This document shows, piece by piece, positions 1 to 8,860 of a stretch of 64,000 nucleotides of DNA. The DNA lies in contig JAFLJQ010000098.1 in the NCBI GenBank assembly GCA_022712915.1, positions 1 to 64,000 of the forward strand, read 5' to 3'. Each line of letters starts with the position of its first letter. The first letter of the stretch is position 1. The notes below the pieces were generated by a model. That model was not told the origin of the DNA. It saw nothing but the letters and a program-made list of their open reading frames with translations, and searched no databases. Source of the stretch: Gammaproteobacteria bacterium. GTDB taxonomy: Bacteria > Pseudomonadota > Gammaproteobacteria > UBA6429 > Thiohalophilaceae. A program made the position numbers and the translations under genes.

Positions 1-74
1 TCCCATGCCCATTTCAACTTTCTCAAGCCATTAAGTACCCGGTAGATACATGATTTTTTAGGTTATTAACGGGA

Positions 75-192
75 CAGCAGTGATATGACATACATGAGGA
101 CAAGGTGCCGTCCAGGTGTTCGAGCACGGCGCTGACGCCGCTATCGTGGACTTGTGCCCCTTGGGTGAAAAGTGCATTTTATAGATGTGCCC
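75..192 (-). repeat. Dispersed MITE-like element, partial copy
   Basis: Read on the minus strand from 192, this begins GGGCACATCTATAAAATGC, then cacttttcacccaagg, and continues with the same order of blocks as the elements at 32098 and 39152 (ggggcacaag, a cacctggacggcacc block, catgtatgtcatat). The four bases beyond its outer end (193-196) are TATA, matching the A/T 4-bp duplications of the other copies. The second terminus is not recognisable before the window start, so the copy is truncated, diverged or runs out of the window. Bases 1-74 hold nothing else I recognise. Confidence 0.75.
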
Positions 193-204
193 TATAGCTA
201 TTTG

Positions 205-228
205 TGATTATTTTGTGTCACATAATCA
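205..228. promoter_or_regulatory. Inverted repeat upstream of pyrC
   Basis: TGATTAT and ATAATCA form a perfect 7-bp inverted repeat with a 10-base spacer, about 140 bases upstream of pyrC. It could be an operator or a small hairpin. I cannot assign a regulator, and it does not match the PurR consensus expected for enterobacterial pyrC. The rest of 229-370 shows no clear promoter or attenuator. Confidence 0.3.
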
Positions 229-370
229 ATAACCTTCTGAGTAAATGGGGCTTCCACCCCCTAAAAATCATATAAATACGGAATAAATCCCGATACTGAC
301 GGATTATGTAGGATCATATCCCCTCCCCGTCCTCCCAAAGAGGGAAGGTAGGGATCACCTGTTGGGCAAT

Positions 371-1444
371 ATGGCATATAATAATGCCCCGTTACCTCAT
401 CAAGAGACCGCTTTGAAACAGATTACGATTACCAAACCAGATGACTGGCATTTGCATGTGCGTGACGGTGATGTGCTGAATAATATTATCACTGATACAG
501 CCAAACGCTTTGGCCGAGCCATTATCATGCCGAACCTCAAGCCACCGATCACCACCACCGATCAGGCAGAAGCCTATAGTAAGCGCATTATGGCTGCCAC
601 ACCGGCTGAACTGATGTTTAATCCATTAATGACACTGTATCTCACTGATAACACCCCCGAGGATGAAGTCATCAGAGCCAAACAAAGCGGCTTCGTACAT
701 GCCTTCAAGCTCTACCCAGCCGGGGCAACAACTAACTCTGATGCCGGTGTGACCAATATTCACCAATGTGAAACTACGTTGGAAAAAATGGCCGAACTGG
801 GCATGCCACTTTTGGTGCATGGTGAGGTAACCGCTTCACACATCGACATATTTGACAGAGAAAAGATTTTTATTGATGAAGTCCTGCTACCTTTAATACA
901 GCGTTTGCCAAGTTTGAAAATTGTACTGGAGCACATCACAACACAAGATGCCGTTGATTTTGTTTTAGATGCTGACAGTAATATCGCCGCAACCATTACA
1001 CCACACCACTTGTTATATAACCGTAATGCCCTGCTGGCCGGTGGCATACGACCTCATTACTATTGCCTGCCCATTCTCAAACGAGAAAACCATCGTGAGG
1101 CACTGGTCACGGCGGCCACTTCCGGTAATACAAAATTTTTCCTCGGTACCGATAGCGCACCCCATACACAAAACACCAAAGAATCTGCTTGTGGCTGCGC
1201 AGGAATTTATTCAGCTCATGCCGCCATCGAGCTTTATACCGAAGTATTCGATCAAGTCAATGCCCTAGATAAGCTGGAGGGTTTTGCCAGTTTTTATGGT
1301 GCTGATTTTTATGGATTGCCACGCAATACCGATAGCATCACATTGCAAAAACAAGACTGGACAGTGCCCAACAGCATGACCTTCGGTAAGGAAAAACTCA
1401 TTCCACTACGAGCAGGTGAAACGGTTAGTTGGACGTTATTGTGA
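371..1444 (+). CDS. pyrC: Dihydroorotase (class II, PyrC type)
   Basis: Catalyses reversible cyclisation of N-carbamoyl-aspartate to dihydroorotate, the third step of pyrimidine synthesis, in the cytoplasm. The metal-binding signature [11 protein letters not shown] is at residues about 24-34. Further hallmarks are [12 protein letters not shown] (the lysine that is carboxylated to bridge the metals), [21 protein letters not shown], and FLGTDSAPH with the catalytic aspartate. The length of 357 residues is normal for the family. A TTG three codons upstream also opens the frame, but ATG at 371 is the first standard start; no strong ribosome site precedes either. The gene is monocistronic and ends just before a palindromic repeat. 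Confidence 0.96.
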   Translation: MAYNNAPLPHQETALKQITITKPDDWHLHVRDGDVLNNIITDTAKRFGRAIIMPNLKPPITTTDQAEAYSKRIMAATPAELMFNPLMTLYLTDNTPEDEVIRAKQSGFVHAFKLYPAGATTNSDAGVTNIHQCETTLEKMAELGMPLLVHGEVTASHIDIFDREKIFIDEVLLPLIQRLPSLKIVLEHITTQDAVDFVLDADSNIAATITPHHLLYNRNALLAGGIRPHYYCLPILKRENHREALVTAATSGNTKFFLGTDSAPHTQNTKESACGCAGIYSAHAAIELYTEVFDQVNALDKLEGFASFYGADFYGLPRNTDSITLQKQDWTVPNSMTFGKEKLIPLRAGETVSWTLL

Positions 1445-1450
1445 AATTTT

Positions 1451-1689
1451 TACCACGAAGCCTCTGAAGAAACGAAGAGAGCCACATTTAAAAATAAAAA
1501 CCTCACCACCAAGGCACCAAGAAAAGAAAAATATTATTATGCAGGAACGAACCAATATATTCACCTGGTTCAAGGCAGACGCATTGGTCTGCCCTACGGG
1601 TTTAAGTTGAATGATTTTGATTTTTTCTTGGAGCCTTGGTGGTGAAAGGTTTATGTATTTTCTTCGTACCTTCGAGGCTTCGTAGTGAT
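1451..1689. repeat. Long imperfect palindromic repeat element
   Basis: The outer arms read taccacgaagcctctgaag and, as reverse complement of the far end, tcactacgaagcctcgaag. The inner arms are ctcaccaccaaggcaccaag and its near-complement cttggagccttggtggtgaa. The centre contains a perfect 7-bp hairpin, GGCAGAC-gcattg-GTCTGCC. The 240-bp unit fills the gap between convergent pyrC and the GumN-family gene. Sequences of the accaaggcaccaag type are known as dispersed intergenic repeats in many bacteria. There is no coding capacity. It may serve as a two-way terminator or be a non-autonomous mobile element. Confidence 0.7.
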
Positions 1690-1694
1690 AGATC

Positions 1695-2606
1695 TTAATA
1701 AACAGCCGTGACTTTATAGTCTTTCTTTTCCAGCAGACGCAAAATGCCTTCATCACCCGGCAGATGTAAGGCACCCACGGCGATGAAACTGTTACCCTCT
1801 AGCAATCTTGGCTGCATTCTGCGTACCATAAGATAATTTCTATCCAGCAAGGCTTTTTGCTTAAATTTTTCAGCCATCACACTATCTCCTTGCAACATAT
1901 ATTTCTCACTGATCCGTTCCAGACCACTCAGGTCACGTTGCAGGTAATAATGTATCAATTCATCAAAAACCACTGACAAGCGATCAAAAGCCGTAATGGC
2001 ATCATCCAGCATCACAATCTGTTGCTGCAAACTGAATACCTCAAATACGGCAATCTGCTCATGGTTGGTTTCAAGACCATAAGTCTTTTTGCCGTGCAGC
2101 TTAGCTTCCTGATAAAGCAGGTGATCCAGCACAATGCCAGCTCTCGGTTTAGGCATACTCAAAGTAAGCATCACAGCCCAGGGCTTCATACGCTGAACTA
2201 TATCTGCCGGTATATCATAGAGAGTAAGCAAACTAAGGCATGTCTGATAACGTGATTTGCCAATAAGGGATTCCAGTTTCTGTCCATCAGGCAGCAACAT
2301 CAACTGACCAATTTCTTGCATTGAGACGTAATCCATCTTCAACTCGGAAACAAAACTGTCAGCTTGTCGAAGTTTCTGGCTGATGATTTTTGGTAAATGA
2401 GTAACACGTGAGTCATCACTGTGAATCGTAGCAAGGATATAACTTGGGTTTATACCTTGACGATCAATCTGCCAGAGAATGCCGGTCTGTTGACCTGATT
2501 CAGAAAGCCTTGCATAAAGCGGTTCAGTACATATTAAAAACAAACTTGCAATTATAAGTACAAGGGCAGAATATTGTTTTAGCAGCATATCCATTACCTT
2601 ACTCAA
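1695..2606 (-). CDS. TraB/GumN family secreted protein
   Basis: A 303-residue protein with an N-terminal hydrophobic signal segment (residues about 9-30). It has the family hallmarks ILWQIDRQG at the start of the mature region, SYILATIH (canonical GTIH), and a C-terminal [20 protein letters not shown] that matches the family's closing motif. TraB/GumN proteins are predicted metal-dependent, tiki-like hydrolases; the function of most bacterial members is unproven. Acidic residues (E/D) and the two GxxH-like motifs would be the putative metal site. It is divergently transcribed from rnt with a 61-bp gap, and its end abuts a palindromic repeat. Confidence 0.85.
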   Translation of the reverse strand: MSKVMDMLLKQYSALVLIIASLFLICTEPLYARLSESGQQTGILWQIDRQGINPSYILATIHSDDSRVTHLPKIISQKLRQADSFVSELKMDYVSMQEIGQLMLLPDGQKLESLIGKSRYQTCLSLLTLYDIPADIVQRMKPWAVMLTLSMPKPRAGIVLDHLLYQEAKLHGKKTYGLETNHEQIAVFEVFSLQQQIVMLDDAITAFDRLSVVFDELIHYYLQRDLSGLERISEKYMLQGDSVMAEKFKQKALLDRNYLMVRRMQPRLLEGNSFIAVGALHLPGDEGILRLLEKKDYKVTAVY

Positions 2607-2667
2607 ACTCCAATTTATCTGTTGTGGTCATATCATTTGTTTTCACTATCCGCTATCCTTCCGGCCT

Positions 2668-3303
2668 ATGAGTTCTGCTGTCACTACCAAACTAATATCA
2701 AAACGATTTCGCGGTTTTTTACCCATAGTCATCGATGTCGAAACGGCCGGTTTTGATCCCGAAACCAATGCCTTATTAGAGATTGCGGCAGTCCCAGTAC
2801 ATATCAATAATCTTGGTGCTCTGGTGACCGCCGAAGTAGTGGCCTGCCATGTTGAACCATTTCTTGGCTCAATTCTTGATCCTAAGGCACTGGAGTTTAC
2901 AGGTATTGACCCACATCACCCATTCCGTATGGCTAAACCTGAAAAAGAAGCCCTGGAGCACATATTCAAACCCGTACAAACCCTGTTAAAGAAACACAAC
3001 TGCTCACGAGCCATACTGGTCGGTCATAATCCTTTTTTTGATCTGGGTTTTATTCAAGCCGCAGTAAAGCGTAACAAGATCAAAAAAAATCCCTTTCATG
3101 CCTTCAGCACCTTTGATACTGCCACTCTGGGTGGGCTAGCCTATGGTCAGACCGTGCTGGCACGTGCCGCACAAGCGGCTGGACTGGCCTGGGATAATGA
3201 TAAGGCCCACTCCGCTATCTATGATGCAGAACAAACAGCTAAACTATTTTGTACCATCGTAAACAACTGGGACAAACTGATCGGCATCAAACCGTTCCAA
3301 TAA
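2668..3303 (+). CDS. rnt: Ribonuclease T
   Basis: DEDDh-family 3'-5' exoribonuclease that trims tRNA and other stable RNA 3' ends. Exo motif I is [12 protein letters not shown] (D23, E25). Motif II lies around [13 protein letters not shown], and the closing motif is [13 protein letters not shown], providing the catalytic His and Asp. Length (211 residues) and sequence are close to the classical family. The ribosome site is poor. A strong hairpin follows the stop codon directly, so the gene appears monocistronic. In many gammaproteobacteria rnt lies next to grxD, as it does here, in convergent orientation. Confidence 0.95.
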   Translation: MSSAVTTKLISKRFRGFLPIVIDVETAGFDPETNALLEIAAVPVHINNLGALVTAEVVACHVEPFLGSILDPKALEFTGIDPHHPFRMAKPEKEALEHIFKPVQTLLKKHNCSRAILVGHNPFFDLGFIQAAVKRNKIKKNPFHAFSTFDTATLGGLAYGQTVLARAAQAAGLAWDNDKAHSAIYDAEQTAKLFCTIVNNWDKLIGIKPFQ

Positions 3304-3304
3304 A

Positions 3305-3325
3305 AAACCCGGCCAAGCCGGGTTT
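3305..3325. terminator. Hairpin between rnt and grxD
   Basis: AAACCCGGC-caa-GCCGGGTTT is a perfect 9-bp stem with a 3-base loop, starting two bases after the rnt stop. It has A and T flanks on both sides, so it can serve as a bidirectional terminator for the convergent rnt and grxD genes. Confidence 0.85.
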
Positions 3326-3352
3326 CAGATATGGAGATGCTTGCCGTCAAGT

Positions 3353-3679
3353 TCAAGCTGATGTCTTTTCTGCCGCCTCTTCCACAGCTTTTTTCAAGTC
3401 ACCCTGCTGATACATTTCCAGGGTTATATCACAGCCACCAATCAACTCACCATTGATATAGATCTGAGGGAAGGTCGGCCAATCAGCATAGCGTGGCAGA
3501 TTTTCAAAAATTTCCTGATCCATCAAAACGTTTACATGGGCAAATTCCTTGCCGCAAGCCTGTAACGCCTGAGCAGCGCGCATTGAAAAACCGCACTGAG
3601 GCATTTGTGGTGTCCCTTTCATAAAAATAACGACAGAGTTACCTTTTACTACCTGATCGATTCGTTCCAATACGTCCAT
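3353..3679 (-). CDS. grxD: Monothiol glutaredoxin, Grx4 type
   Basis: A 108-residue single-domain glutaredoxin with the monothiol active site CGFS (Cys29), preceded by FMKGTPQMPQ. The glutathione-binding segments WPTFPQIYINGELIGGCD are present. Such proteins bind a [2Fe-2S] cluster between two monomers with glutathione and serve in Fe-S cluster trafficking. It is convergent with rnt. The 287 bases upstream are AT-rich, with short direct repeats (tttaactcatttaactcatt), and hold no other gene. Confidence 0.95.
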   Translation of the reverse strand: MDVLERIDQVVKGNSVVIFMKGTPQMPQCGFSMRAAQALQACGKEFAHVNVLMDQEIFENLPRYADWPTFPQIYINGELIGGCDITLEMYQQGDLKKAVEEAAEKTSA

Positions 3680-3966
3680 AATTTTAACCTCTCACTTAAT
3701 TTGTAATTCTCTATCCTGATTGAGAATTGAAATAAAACCTTATTTAACTCATTTAACTCATTTACATCACTATATATCCGAGCAAATCACTACACTATTA
3801 TATCGTAATAAATTCCCATTATCTAGAGGGGTTTGATGTTTTTCTTTCAGTTTGTGTTAAACAACCCTCTTCATCAGCTTAATTACTAGCAAGATCAATA
3901 GGATCAACTCATTGAATGAATAAGGATATCTGACAAAAAATCAAGAGCCATAGTAATATTGTTCAG

Positions 3967-4428
3967 TTACTGAAAATTGATCTCCAGATAAAACTGATCT
4001 TTCTCCAACCGAAAAGGCAGAACCACAGTCTGCCCGTCATACTTATGCTCAATCTTGTGTTTTTTCCCCGAAACAATTTCCGGTGACGACATATCAAACA
4101 TATAGCCTCGTTCCGCAAGAATGCTCTTGGCACCCCCTACCAGCATATTAGTCATTTCACCAGTCAAATCCCGGGCCGTATCATCAATCTGCTTCAGGTT
4201 ATCCCCCAACATTTTATGGGCAACCTTGGCAATAGCGCCGGTACTGAAAGAAATCGCCATACTGCCCTTAGTCTTATCAGCTTCCATCACCATGATCCCC
4301 GACACATCTCCCAACGAAATATCATCATTCTTGGGAATGGGTACACCAGGCACAGGCGTTACACCCACCATGGTACTGAATATTTTCATCAATGAATCAA
4401 GCAATGCATTAATAATCAGAATATCCAT
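3967..4428 (-). CDS. cheX: CheX-type chemotaxis phosphatase
   Basis: Last gene of the che operon. The product has the CheC/CheX/FliY phosphatase fold. GEMTNMLVGGAKSIL contains the E-x2-N catalytic pair that dephosphorylates CheY-P, and the first half (LLDSLMKIFSTMVGV, GIMVMEADKTKGSMAISFS) matches CheX-like domains. The open frame extends 13 codons further upstream, but I chose ATG at 4428 because GGAG lies 8 bases before it and the protein then starts MDILIINALLDSL, as is usual in the family. The E. coli-type phosphatase CheZ is not in the window, so this protein is probably the signal terminator. Confidence 0.85.
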   Translation of the reverse strand: MDILIINALLDSLMKIFSTMVGVTPVPGVPIPKNDDISLGDVSGIMVMEADKTKGSMAISFSTGAIAKVAHKMLGDNLKQIDDTARDLTGEMTNMLVGGAKSILAERGYMFDMSSPEIVSGKKHKIEHKYDGQTVVLPFRLEKDQFYLEINFQ

Positions 4429-4479
4429 GTTATCTTCTCCAAGCTGTAACATATCTGTCATTGCCAATAACTCACTTAG

Positions 4480-5316
4480 TTATAGTTTCCGGTAAACAGA
4501 CGGTTGTACCGTTTTTAGTGTAGTTGGTATTCCCAGTAGGTTCTCCGAATGACCAACAAACAAATAACCATCACTCTTCAAGTGCTGAATAATATTATTA
4601 ATCAGGCACTGCTTGGTTGGCTTGTCAAAATAAATCATGACATTCCTCAGGAATATCACATCAAACAAACCAATATCCGGCCAGGGCTGTTCATTCAAAT
4701 TCATATGTCTGAATGTTGCATTTGAGCGGATTTTTTTATCGATCAACATATAACCACTCATATCCCTAACACCCTTCATACAATATTTTTTAAGATAAGG
4801 CTGTGGAATTCGATTTGCAGCATCAACTGGATAAAGTGCTTTCCTGGCCTTTTCAACTATACGAGTGCTGATATCTGTACCCAATATCTCCCAATGAAAT
4901 TTCACTCCGGATTCGGCCATCACCATTGCTGTAGTATAAGCCTCCATACCTGATGAACAAGCGGCACTCCATATCCGGAAAGGGCCACGCCGCGGATCCA
5001 AATTTTTTACATAATTTTCCAGAAAATGAAAATGTTTTTCTTCTCGAAAAAAACTGGTTTCATTAGTTGAAACCAAATCAATCATCATTTGCTGCTCATG
5101 CGCATCGGCCTTAATGAGATTAAGATAATCGGTGTAATTACGAATTTTATGGTAGCGTAAACGTTTTGAAAGCCGACCAGTCAATAATGGTTTCTTTTTC
5201 TCCTTCAATGATATCCCGGCAACACTGTATACCAATTCCTGATAGGCCTCATACTCTGCATCTGTAACATTGACAGATGTATAATCAAAATATTTTTCTT
5301 GCTCAGAATCAAACAC
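4480..5316 (-). CDS. cheR: Chemotaxis protein methyltransferase CheR
   Basis: SAM-dependent glutamate methyltransferase that adapts chemoreceptors. The N-terminal helical domain (residues about 15-85) is followed by the SAM domain with STNETSFFRE, IWSAACSSGMEAYT, LGTDIST, FDVIFLRNVMIYF and YLFVGHSENL. The usual GEEPYS stretch is GMEAYT here, an unusual change next to the SAM pocket. The start is GTG, with GGTGG eight bases upstream. It lies between the second cheW and cheX. The 278-residue length is normal. Confidence 0.94.
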   Translation of the reverse strand: MFDSEQEKYFDYTSVNVTDAEYEAYQELVYSVAGISLKEKKKPLLTGRLSKRLRYHKIRNYTDYLNLIKADAHEQQMMIDLVSTNETSFFREEKHFHFLENYVKNLDPRRGPFRIWSAACSSGMEAYTTAMVMAESGVKFHWEILGTDISTRIVEKARKALYPVDAANRIPQPYLKKYCMKGVRDMSGYMLIDKKIRSNATFRHMNLNEQPWPDIGLFDVIFLRNVMIYFDKPTKQCLINNIIQHLKSDGYLFVGHSENLLGIPTTLKTVQPSVYRKL

Positions 5317-5386
5317 TATCAGCCACCATTTAATTTACTTAAGTACCATAATTTATTTCACCAGGATATTTTCTTACGAGCTTATC

Positions 5387-6013
5387 TTAATTGCCATCAT
5401 CTGCTGACACTTCATCATCCACTACCATTGATTGATTTTCATCGTCTGATTTTTCTACCTTACTCCAGGCATCATCCATCTCTTCAAGTTCATTCCCCGT
5501 ACTTATCTGGGTAAACTGTTTCATATCTGCCATACTCAACAAATTATCAATATTCAGAATAATAATAAAACCATCATCTGTCTTACCCATGCCTTCAATA
5601 TAGCCAGTATTAATATTGCCATTAAATGATGGGGCATCATCAATTTGTGATTCTTGAAAATCTATGACATTACTCACAGCATCCACCAACAAACCAACTT
5701 TCATAGCCTTATCTGCCAACAACAGATCAACCACCACAATACAAGAGCGTCGTGTTACGTCAACCACGTCTCCTCCCAGCCTGACACTCAAATCAATCAC
5801 AGGGATGACCTGACCACGCAGATTAATTGCTCCATTAATGAAGTCAGGCATCATCGGTACATCAATGACATTACCATATTCAATAATTTCCTTAACTTTC
5901 ATGATGCTGACCGCATAGATTTTACCCGGAAGTAAAAAAGTCAGATACTTATGAGCATCCTCATTATCAACATCCAGAATGGTTACGGATTGAATTTCGA
6001 CTGCCTTTACCAT
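5387..6013 (-). CDS. cheW: CheW-type coupling protein (second copy)
   Basis: Scaffold that couples receptors to CheA. The CheW core covers the middle of the protein: KYLTFLLPGKIYAVSIMKVK, EIIEYGNVIDVPMMPDF, INGAINLRGQVIPVIDLS and VDAVSNVIDF. An acidic tail of about 40 residues (EEMDDAWSKVEKSDDENQ) follows the core and is atypical. The frame is open to an ATG at 6064 inside cheB, but GAGGAT precedes the ATG at 6013. That start gives a 208-residue protein and a 19-base gap after cheB, so it is preferred. It is a distant paralogue of the CheW at 8239. Confidence 0.9.
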   Translation of the reverse strand: MVKAVEIQSVTILDVDNEDAHKYLTFLLPGKIYAVSIMKVKEIIEYGNVIDVPMMPDFINGAINLRGQVIPVIDLSVRLGGDVVDVTRRSCIVVVDLLLADKAMKVGLLVDAVSNVIDFQESQIDDAPSFNGNINTGYIEGMGKTDDGFIIILNIDNLLSMADMKQFTQISTGNELEEMDDAWSKVEKSDDENQSMVVDDEVSADDGN

Positions 6014-6032
6014 GGTTTTATCCTCACGTACA

Positions 6033-7127
6033 TCATCTACTTCGGTGCACACCTTCAGCTTCATAAAAATTCATAATTTCCTGCGGTATATCCAATAACG
6101 AAACAATTTTGTCTATACCACCTTTTTTAACTGCTTCATTGGGCATACCATACACCACACAACTGGCCTCATCCTGAGCAATAGTCTGGGCACCGGTATT
6201 ATGCATTTCAGTAATACCCGATGCGCCATCATCACCCATGCCCGTCATTATAACACCCAGTGAATTTTTACCTGCAAACTTGGCAACGGATCGAAATAAC
6301 ACATCCACCGAAGGCTTATGGCGACTCACCAAGGGCCCATCAATTACTTCAACATGATATTGGGCTCCACTGCGTTTTAACATCAAATGTTTACCACCCG
6401 GTGCGATCAATGCCCGGCCAGGTACCACCCTGTCTCTATCACTAGCTTCTTTTACTTCAATCTCACATATCCCATTCAATCTTTCAGAGAATGAAGCAGT
6501 AAATTTTTCCGGCATGTGCTGCACAATCACAATACCGGGAGACACACGAGGTAAGGCAGTGAGCACTGCCTCAAGTGCCTGGATACCACCCGTAGAGGTA
6601 CCAATGGCCACAATCTGATCCGTGGTCTGTGTCATGGCACTTCCCGCTGGCATAATCATGGCATCAGCAGTCAGCTTTGGAGCTATTTTTCTATCCCCTA
6701 CTGGCTTTTTGATTGTAATATTTTTCATTTTAGCCTGAGCCGCAGACTTAACTACATCAATAATTAGTTTGGCTTCATCAGACATAAATTCCTTCGGGTT
6801 AACCTTGGGCTTTTCAATAATATCCACTACACCAGCAGAAATAGCCTGCATAGTAGTTTCAGCACCATGGGTTGTTAGAGTAGAACAAATCACCACTGGC
6901 GTCGGATGTTCAGCCATGATTTTTCGTAAAAATGTAATTCCATCCATGCGTGGCATTTCCACATCCAGCAGGATAACATCAGGCCATTCTTTCTCCATTT
7001 TTGCCATAGCAAAAATAGGATCGACAACGGCTGCCATAACCTCAAGATCAGGATCCTTACTAAGGATATCGCTCAACACCTTACGAATAACCGCAGAATC
7101 ATCGACAATCAATACTTTCTTTTTCAT
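6033..7127 (-). CDS. cheB: Chemotaxis methylesterase/deamidase CheB
   Basis: Receiver domain (residues 1-120; VLIVDDS, phospho-acceptor D55 in [16 protein letters not shown]) joined by a linker to a C-terminal esterase domain. The catalytic triad is visible as Ser in [12 protein letters not shown], His in [12 protein letters not shown] and Asp in [13 protein letters not shown]. CheA phosphorylates the receiver to activate receptor demethylation. The length of 364 residues is standard. It follows cheD by 15 bases. Confidence 0.96.
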   Translation of the reverse strand: MKKKVLIVDDSAVIRKVLSDILSKDPDLEVMAAVVDPIFAMAKMEKEWPDVILLDVEMPRMDGITFLRKIMAEHPTPVVICSTLTTHGAETTMQAISAGVVDIIEKPKVNPKEFMSDEAKLIIDVVKSAAQAKMKNITIKKPVGDRKIAPKLTADAMIMPAGSAMTQTTDQIVAIGTSTGGIQALEAVLTALPRVSPGIVIVQHMPEKFTASFSERLNGICEIEVKEASDRDRVVPGRALIAPGGKHLMLKRSGAQYHVEVIDGPLVSRHKPSVDVLFRSVAKFAGKNSLGVIMTGMGDDGASGITEMHNTGAQTIAQDEASCVVYGMPNEAVKKGGIDKIVSLLDIPQEIMNFYEAEGVHRSR

Positions 7128-7142
7128 GATTTACTCTTTCAC

Positions 7143-8141
7143 TTATTTGCTGGCTTTACGAATCCCTACACTACCATTAGATAAATCAAGTTTAATTTTG
7201 CGAGAGTTACTACCACCGGTATCAATCTCTTTAATATGAAACTTATAAAATTTCAGCAATTCTTTTACTTTTTCAATATTTCTATCACCAATTTTCATAC
7301 CTTCTGATTTTTTCATGCCAGGAAACATATCAGATCCCCCATAGATATGAACTTCGTATTCATTCGTTTTAGTAGCATATTTGGCTGCTTGTTTAACAAA
7401 TTCAGCAATCGCACAATCACCATATTTCATATCACATTTACCACCCTGTGATTCGGGCAATATAATGTGGCACATACCACCAATCATAGCCTTTGAATGC
7501 CAAAGTGTAGCTGCTACACAGGAGCCCAACAATGTCGACACAATGGTTGGTGCCCGACCAAAATACAGTTCCCCAGGATGCAAAAATATTTCCATTGCAT
7601 CAACATCGGACTTGACCGACTCTTTTTTGATAAGCGGCGTCTTTTTTATTATTTTTTTATAAACACGGCCATCATGCAAATCAAATTTTATTTTACGTGA
7701 ACCATTTACATCAATATCTAGCTCTGTGAGATCAAACTCATTCAATTTCAAAAAATTCTTTATTTTTTCAATATTCTTGCCACCACCCTTATTAATCGAA
7801 TCATCCTGCATTGCATCTTCACCATCCTTCTTACCATAAACCCGAACCTCATACTCTCTTGCAGGGGTTTTATATTTACCGGCTAGTTTGGCAAATTCAG
7901 CGATAGCACAATCACCATAATGCATGTCGCATGACCCCTCAGGTGAATCCGGCACCACAATATGGCACATGCCACCAATTTTTGTTTTCGGATGCCAAAA
8001 CGTAATTGCTATACGGGAGTGCAACATGGTTGAAATAATTGCCGGAGCTGCGCCGAAATAAAGCTCACCAGACTGGATAAATATTTCCATTGCATCAACT
8101 GCTGCATCATTACCTTGACGTTCATCCGCGATTAATGCCAT
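7143..8141 (-). CDS. cheD: Tandem double CheD protein; N-terminal copy lacks the catalytic Cys
   Basis: CheD deamidates receptor glutamines and, in Bacillus and Thermotoga, binds CheC. This protein is twice the usual length (332 residues), with two full CheD domains: about 15-160 and about 178-325. Domain 2 has an intact active site: STLLGSCVAATLWH (Cys208) and GGMCHIILPE (His225). In domain 1 the equivalent segment reads STMLHSRIAITFWH, so Cys is replaced by Arg43, although GGMCHIVVP keeps His60. Both domains retain the MEIF...GELYFG opening and a C-terminal GSRKIKFDL or NSRKIKLDL strand. Domain 1 is therefore probably a non-catalytic regulatory or binding module. Intragenic duplication is inferred. 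Confidence 0.9.
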   Translation of the reverse strand: MALIADERQGNDAAVDAMEIFIQSGELYFGAAPAIISTMLHSRIAITFWHPKTKIGGMCHIVVPDSPEGSCDMHYGDCAIAEFAKLAGKYKTPAREYEVRVYGKKDGEDAMQDDSINKGGGKNIEKIKNFLKLNEFDLTELDIDVNGSRKIKFDLHDGRVYKKIIKKTPLIKKESVKSDVDAMEIFLHPGELYFGRAPTIVSTLLGSCVAATLWHSKAMIGGMCHIILPESQGGKCDMKYGDCAIAEFVKQAAKYATKTNEYEVHIYGGSDMFPGMKKSEGMKIGDRNIEKVKELLKFYKFHIKEIDTGGSNSRKIKLDLSNGSVGIRKASK

Positions 8142-8238
8142 ATCCTGTTTGCAACCTTATCATTAACAATTAATGGAATAACAACATTTGTCTCTATTGC
8201 CAATACCTATTCCCATATATACAAATAATTCAATAACC

Positions 8239-8808
8239 TTATTTCATAGCAGTTTCGACCAATGTTGCCAATTCAGTTACAGAAAACACCCTATCCATAT
8301 CCAGTAAAATAATAAACTCTTCATCTACATTACCCATACCGGAAATATAATCACTTTTTATTTTAGTACCAAATGAAGGTGTTGCTTCGATATTATCTTC
8401 ATGTATGCCCACCACTTGTTCGACTGCATCTACGACAAAACCAATATCCATAACTTCACCTTCATCTTCCATTTCAGTAATAATCACACAAGTTCGTCGA
8501 GATAGTTCACTACCAGCATCACACTCAAGACGTTCAGCCAAATCAACAATCGGCACCACATTACCGCGTAAGTTAAGCACGCCACGGATACTGGGAGGGG
8601 TCATAGGGATACGGGTAATACCACCGTATTCTATAATCTCCTTGATACGGGTAATCTCAACACCATAGGCTGTGTTATTCAGGCGAAATGTCAGAAACTT
8701 GTCCCCTTCCATGTCTCGATCGATTCCACCTTCGATAAGTTCTTCACCCAATATACCCTCAGCAAGTTCATTCAGAGACGGTGCACTGGATCTATTCAAT
8801 TCAGACAT
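8239..8808 (-). CDS. cheW: CheW-type coupling protein (first copy)
   Basis: A 189-residue protein with an acidic N-terminal leader of about 35 residues and one CheW domain: FLTFRLNNTAYGVEITRIK, EIIEYGGITRIPMTPP, IRGVLNLRGNVVPIVDLAER, VVDAVEQVVGI and FIILLDMDRVF. It bridges MCP signalling tips and CheA. It follows the large Cache-type MCP gene by 52 bases and precedes the double cheD gene, so it is co-transcribed in the che operon. Confidence 0.94.
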   Translation of the reverse strand: MSELNRSSAPSLNELAEGILGEELIEGGIDRDMEGDKFLTFRLNNTAYGVEITRIKEIIEYGGITRIPMTPPSIRGVLNLRGNVVPIVDLAERLECDAGSELSRRTCVIITEMEDEGEVMDIGFVVDAVEQVVGIHEDNIEATPSFGTKIKSDYISGMGNVDEEFIILLDMDRVFSVTELATLVETAMK

Positions 8809-8860
8809 GGTCTTTGCCTCATTTTATATTTCTCTGTAAATTAAAATTTCCACTCAACAA

